Below are positions 60,890 through 64,000 of a stretch of 64,000 nt of DNA, in pieces (position 1 is the stretch's first letter; the number at the start of each line of letters is the position of its first letter). Origin of the DNA: Streptomyces jeddahensis (GTDB taxonomy: Bacteria > Actinomycetota > Actinomycetes > Streptomycetales > Streptomycetaceae); contig NZ_LOHS01000094.1 in the NCBI RefSeq assembly GCF_001642995.1, positions 1-64,000 of the forward strand, read 5' to 3'. The notes under the pieces were generated by a model that ran no database searches, was not told the origin of the DNA, and worked only from the letters and a program-made list of their open reading frames with translations. The translations under genes were made by a program, and so were the position numbers.

Positions 60890-61486
60890 CTACGCCCCAC
60901 TCCCCGCGGCCGCGAACGCCCCCCGCGCAAGCCGGTGCAGCAGCTGCGCCGTGGCCGCCCGCCCGGGCAGCGCACCCGGGCGGCTCAGATGCGGAGTCGA
61001 GTTCAGCAGCCCGAACACCGCGTGCACCGAGGCCCGCGCCGCCGGCTCGGCCAAGTCCGGATAGACCTGCCGGACGACCTCCACCCACAACTCGACGTAC
61101 TGCCGCTGCAGCTGGCGCACCAGCTTGCGGTCGCTCTCCCGGAGGCGGTCCAGCTCGCGGTCGTGCAGGGTGATCAGAGGGCGGTCGTCGAGCGCGAAGT
61201 CGATGTGCCCCTCGATGAGGGAGTCGAGCAGCGCCTCGGGATCCCCGTCGGCCTCGGCGGCGCGCCGCTTACCGCCCGTCAGCAGCTGCCCGCTGATGCC
61301 TACGAGCAGCTCGGCGAGCATCGCGTCCTTGCCGGCGAAGTGGCGGTAGAGGCCGGGACCGCTGATGCCCACGGCGGCCCCTATCTCGTCGACGCCGACA
61401 CCGTGGAAGCCGCGCTCGGCGAAGAGCCGGGCGGCCTCCTTGAGGATCTGCTCGCGCCGGGTGGGGGCGTCGGTTCTGGTGACCAT
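60890..61486 (-). CDS. TetR-family repressor of the acyl-CoA genes
   Basis: 198 aa. N-terminal HTH (RREQILKEAARLFAERGFHG, IGAAVGISGPGLYRHFAGKD) and an all-helical ligand domain. It is divergent from the carboxylase genes and directly upstream of the dehydrogenase and thioesterase genes. Two copies of a GTTA...TTAAC palindrome lie in the intergenic region, so it should repress both directions and respond to an acyl-CoA, as known for acyl-CoA-metabolism TetR proteins. Confidence 0.92.
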   Translation of the reverse strand: MVTRTDAPTRREQILKEAARLFAERGFHGVGVDEIGAAVGISGPGLYRHFAGKDAMLAELLVGISGQLLTGGKRRAAEADGDPEALLDSLIEGHIDFALDDRPLITLHDRELDRLRESDRKLVRQLQRQYVELWVEVVRQVYPDLAEPAARASVHAVFGLLNSTPHLSRPGALPGRAATAQLLHRLARGAFAAAGSGA

Positions 61487-61508
61487 GCAGATAATTCTAG
61501 ACAGGGAG

Positions 61509-61552
61509 GTTAGCGGTCGTTAACCTGAGGGAAATGGTTAACGGTCATTAAC
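61509..61552. promoter_or_regulatory. Two TetR operators between the divergent acyl-CoA genes
   Basis: GTTAGCGGTCGTTAAC (61509-61524) and GTTAACGGTCATTAAC (61537-61552) are near-palindromes with GTTA/TTAAC ends, 28 bp centre to centre. The first begins 22 bp from the TetR start; the second ends 88 bp before the carboxylase start. Confidence 0.8.
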
Positions 61553-61640
61553 TTCGGCCACGCGGCTCCAGCGCCTGCACAGGTGGGGCTGCCGGGACGG
61601 CCGACCGGCTTCATCGGTACGGGCAAGGGGGCTCGACGCG

Positions 61641-63272
61641 ATGTACGAGGCACCGGAGCTGACGAGCGCGGCAGATCCCGCGTCGGAGGCCTGGCGGGTC
61701 AACGAGGCGGCGCACCACGCCCTCGGCGAGGAGCTGCGCTCCCGGCTGGCCGAGGCCAGGCTCGGCGGGGGCGAGCGGGCCCGCGCCCGCCATGTGGCGC
61801 GCGGCAAGCTGCTGCCGCGCGACCGCGTGGACACGCTCCTCGACCCGGGCTCGCCGTTCCTGGAGCTGGCCCCGCTGGCGGCGTTCGGGATGTACGGCGG
61901 GGACGCTCCGGCGGCGGGCGTGATCGCCGGGATCGGGCGGGTCTCGGGCCGCGAGTGCGTGATCGTCGCGAATGACGCGACGGTCAAGGGCGGCACGTAC
62001 TACCCGATGACGGTGAAGAAGCACCTGCGCGCCCAGGAGGTGGCCCTGGAGAACCGCCTGCCCTGCGTCTACCTGGTGGATTCGGGCGGCGCCTTCCTGC
62101 CCATGCAGGACGAGGTCTTCCCGGACAGGGGGCACTTCGGGCGGATCTTCTACAACCAGGCGCGGATGTCGGGCGCGGGCATCCCGCAGATCGCGGCGGT
62201 GCTCGGTTCGTGCACGGCGGGCGGCGCGTATGTGCCCGCGATGAGCGACGAGGCCGTGATCGTCCGCAATCAGGGCACGATCTTCCTGGGCGGCCCGCCG
62301 CTGGTGAAGGCGGCGACGGGCGAGGTCGTCACGGCCGAGGAGCTGGGCGGCGGCGAGGTCCACGCGCGCGTCTCGGGTGTGACGGACCATCTGGCGGAGG
62401 ACGACGCACACGCGCTGCGCATCGTGCGGACCATCGTCTCGACCCTTCCCGCGCGCGGGGAGCTCCCTTGGGCGGTCGAGCCGGCCGTGGAGCCAAAGGT
62501 GGACCCGGCCGGGCTGTACGGGGCGGTGCCGGTGGACCCCCGCACCCCCTATGACGTGCGCGAGGTCATCGCGCGCGTGGTCGACGCCTCCCGCTTCGCC
62601 GAGTTCAAGGCGGAGTTCGGGCAGACGCTGGTGACCGGGTTCGCGCGGATCCACGGCCATCCGGTGGGGATCGTCGCCAACAACGGCATCCTGTTCTCCG
62701 AGTCCGCGCAGAAGGGCGCCCATTTCATCGAGCTGTGCGACCAGCGCGGCATCCCGCTGCTCTTCCTGCAGAACATCTCGGGCTTCATGGTCGGCCGGGA
62801 CTACGAGGCGGGTGGCATCGCCAAGCACGGCGCCAAGATGGTCACGGCCGTGGCCTGCACGCGCGTCCCGAAGCTGACCGTGGTGATCGGCGGGTCGTAC
62901 GGCGCGGGCAACTACTCGATGTGCGGACGGGCGTATTCGCCGCGGTTCCTGTGGATGTGGCCGGGCGCCAAGATCTCGGTGATGGGCGGCGAGCAGGCGG
63001 CCTCCGTGCTGGCGACCGTCAAGCGGGACCAGCTGGAGGCACGGGGCGAGGAGTGGCCCGCCGAGGACGAGGAGTCCTTCAAGGCCCCGATCCGTGCGCA
63101 GTACGAGTCGCAGGGGAATGCCTACTACGCGACGGCGCGGCTGTGGGACGACGGCGTGATCGACCCGCTGGAGACCCGGCAGGTGCTGGGGCTGGCCCTG
63201 ACCGCCTGTGCCAACGCCCCGCTTCCCGAGAGGGACTCGACCGCCGCCGGCTTCGGCGTCTTCCGGATGTGA
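61641..63272 (+). CDS. accD1: Acyl-CoA carboxylase carboxyltransferase (beta) subunit, methylcrotonyl-CoA type
   Basis: 543 aa. It has both crotonase-like halves: the N-terminal half has NDATVKGGTYYPMTVKKHLRAQ and VYLVDSGGAFLPMQDEVFPD; the C-terminal half has GILFSESAQKGAHFIELCDQ and IGGSYGAGNYSMCGRAYSPR. The long loop and sequence are closer to methylcrotonyl/geranyl-CoA carboxylases than to propionyl-CoA carboxylase. It transfers CO2 from biotin to the acyl-CoA, probably 3-methylcrotonyl-CoA of leucine breakdown. It is followed after 8 bp by the biotin carboxylase gene. Confidence 0.9.
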   Translation: MYEAPELTSAADPASEAWRVNEAAHHALGEELRSRLAEARLGGGERARARHVARGKLLPRDRVDTLLDPGSPFLELAPLAAFGMYGGDAPAAGVIAGIGRVSGRECVIVANDATVKGGTYYPMTVKKHLRAQEVALENRLPCVYLVDSGGAFLPMQDEVFPDRGHFGRIFYNQARMSGAGIPQIAAVLGSCTAGGAYVPAMSDEAVIVRNQGTIFLGGPPLVKAATGEVVTAEELGGGEVHARVSGVTDHLAEDDAHALRIVRTIVSTLPARGELPWAVEPAVEPKVDPAGLYGAVPVDPRTPYDVREVIARVVDASRFAEFKAEFGQTLVTGFARIHGHPVGIVANNGILFSESAQKGAHFIELCDQRGIPLLFLQNISGFMVGRDYEAGGIAKHGAKMVTAVACTRVPKLTVVIGGSYGAGNYSMCGRAYSPRFLWMWPGAKISVMGGEQAASVLATVKRDQLEARGEEWPAEDEESFKAPIRAQYESQGNAYYATARLWDDGVIDPLETRQVLGLALTACANAPLPERDSTAAGFGVFRM

Positions 63273-63280
63273 GGGTGGGA

Positions 63281-64000
63281 ATGTTCGACACGGTTCTTGT
63301 GGCCAACCGGGGCGAGATCGCCGTCCGCGTCATCCGCACGCTCCGCGCCCTCGGAGTGCGCTCGGTGGCGGTCTTCAGCGACGCGGACGCGGGCGCCCGG
63401 CACGTACGGGAGGCGGACACGGCCGTACGGATCGGTCCGCCGCCCGCGGCGGAGAGCTATCTGTCGGTGGAGCGGCTGCTGGAGGCGGCGGCGCGGACCG
63501 GGGCACAGGCGGTCCACCCGGGATACGGATTCCTCGCCGAGAACGCGGGCTTCGCGCGGGCCTGCGAGGACGCCGGTCTGGTCTTCATCGGGCCGTCGGC
63601 CTCCGCGATCGAGCTGATGGGCGACAAGATCCGCGCCAAGGAGACCGTGCAGGCGGCCGGGGTGCCGGTCGTGCCCGGCTCGTCGGGCAGCGGCCTCACG
63701 GACGCCCAACTCGCCGAGGCCGCCCGCGAGATCGGGCTGCCGGTACTGCTGAAGCCGTCGGCGGGCGGCGGCGGCAAGGGCATGCGTCTCACCCGCGTCG
63801 AGTCCGCGTTGCTGGACGAGATCGCGGCCGCCAGACGCGAGGCCCGCGCCTCCTTCGGTGACGACACGCTGCTCGTGGAGCGCTGGATCGACCGGCCCCG
63901 GCACATCGAGATCCAGGTCCTGGCGGACGCACACGGCCATGTGATCCATCTCGGCGAGCGCGAGTGCTCGCTGCAGCGACGCCATCAGAAGATCATCGAG
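63281..64000 (+). CDS. Biotin carboxylase / biotin-carrier (alpha) subunit, 5' part
   Basis: Only the first 240 residues are in the window. Biotin-carboxylase domain: FDTVLVANRGEIAVRVIRTL, VHPGYGFLAENAGFARAC, FIGPSASAIELMGDKIRAKE, the ATP-grasp Gly loop LLKPSAGGGGKGMR, and IQVLADAHGHVIHLGERECS. The ATG at 63281 follows GAGGGTGGG. It is the partner of the preceding carboxyltransferase. In related genomes hydroxymethylglutaryl-CoA lyase and an acyl-CoA dehydrogenase follow, which can be expected just past the right edge. Confidence 0.93.
   Translation, partial: MFDTVLVANRGEIAVRVIRTLRALGVRSVAVFSDADAGARHVREADTAVRIGPPPAAESYLSVERLLEAAARTGAQAVHPGYGFLAENAGFARACEDAGLVFIGPSASAIELMGDKIRAKETVQAAGVPVVPGSSGSGLTDAQLAEAAREIGLPVLLKPSAGGGGKGMRLTRVESALLDEIAAARREARASFGDDTLLVERWIDRPRHIEIQVLADAHGHVIHLGERECSLQRRHQKIIE

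Overview
The window is high-GC actinobacterial DNA, almost certainly from a Streptomyces chromosome. The support is third-codon G/C bias, many GTG starts, frequent 1-11 nt gene overlaps, GGAGG-type ribosome sites, G/C-rich hairpin terminators without T-runs, and gene content typical of the genus: a fused ABC exporter, an S37 tripeptidyl aminopeptidase, an rbs operon with a permease/binding-protein fusion, and a PucR/agmatinase block. No rRNA, tRNA, CRISPR array, prophage or antibiotic cluster was seen. The only intact mobile element is an IS607-type unit.

Layout. 0-6 kb: the 5' part of a secreted Asp/Lys/Tyr-rich repeat protein, a GAF-PP2C phosphatase, and the phenylacetyl-CoA epoxidase operon paaABCDE (minus strand) behind a PaaR-like operator. 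6-15 kb: a secreted subtilisin; a permease paired with an unusual hydrolase-ABC ATPase fusion; methylmalonate-semialdehyde dehydrogenase mmsA with an apparent iolD remnant upstream; an AraC regulator; and a small HTH protein. 15-21 kb: an alcohol dehydrogenase, a stretch without a recognised gene that ends in a strong plus-strand terminator, citrate synthase and RecD2 helicase. 21-27 kb: rbsR-rbsA-rbsCB-rbsK-rbsD, a complete ribose uptake and phosphorylation operon with twin LacI-type operators.

27-37 kb is the accessory part. It holds a DinB protein; an overlapping sugar-catabolic trio (Gfo/Idh/MocA oxidoreductase, DUF993 protein, TIM-barrel isomerase) divergent from its own LacI regulator; a toxin-antitoxin locus with a wrecked PIN toxin; a MarR-GNAT fusion; an IS607-type element (serine recombinase plus an atypical TnpB); and a second TIM-barrel isomerase. 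37-44 kb: an N-terminally truncated DUF3533-like membrane gene, MarR, an EamA transporter divergent from LysR, a Tat-exported GH3 hexosaminidase, and a lipoprotein. 44-51 kb: S37 peptidase, a small secreted protein, a 1253-residue fused asymmetric ABC exporter, and a phytase-like secreted protein. 51-58 kb: a guanidino-compound module (AruI-like ThDP decarboxylase, agmatinase-family ureohydrolase, Na+/solute symporter, PucR regulator). 58-64 kb: TesB thioesterase, acyl-CoA dehydrogenase, TetR regulator and the divergent acyl-CoA carboxylase genes of a leucine/branched-chain (liu-type) pathway that runs off the right edge.

A structural theme runs through the window. Short tandem duplications (11-50 bp units) sit on or beside gene ends: at the paaE stop, paaD start, subtilisin stop, alcohol dehydrogenase stop, citrate synthase stop, the LacI leader at 31.2 kb, and the stop of the small secreted protein at 45.7 kb. 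The best candidates for undescribed biology are the DUF993 sugar-acid/polyol cluster, the hydrolase-ABC fusion, the orphan transcript at 16.4-16.9 kb, and the TnpB that lacks both its zinc finger and the expected third catalytic Asp.
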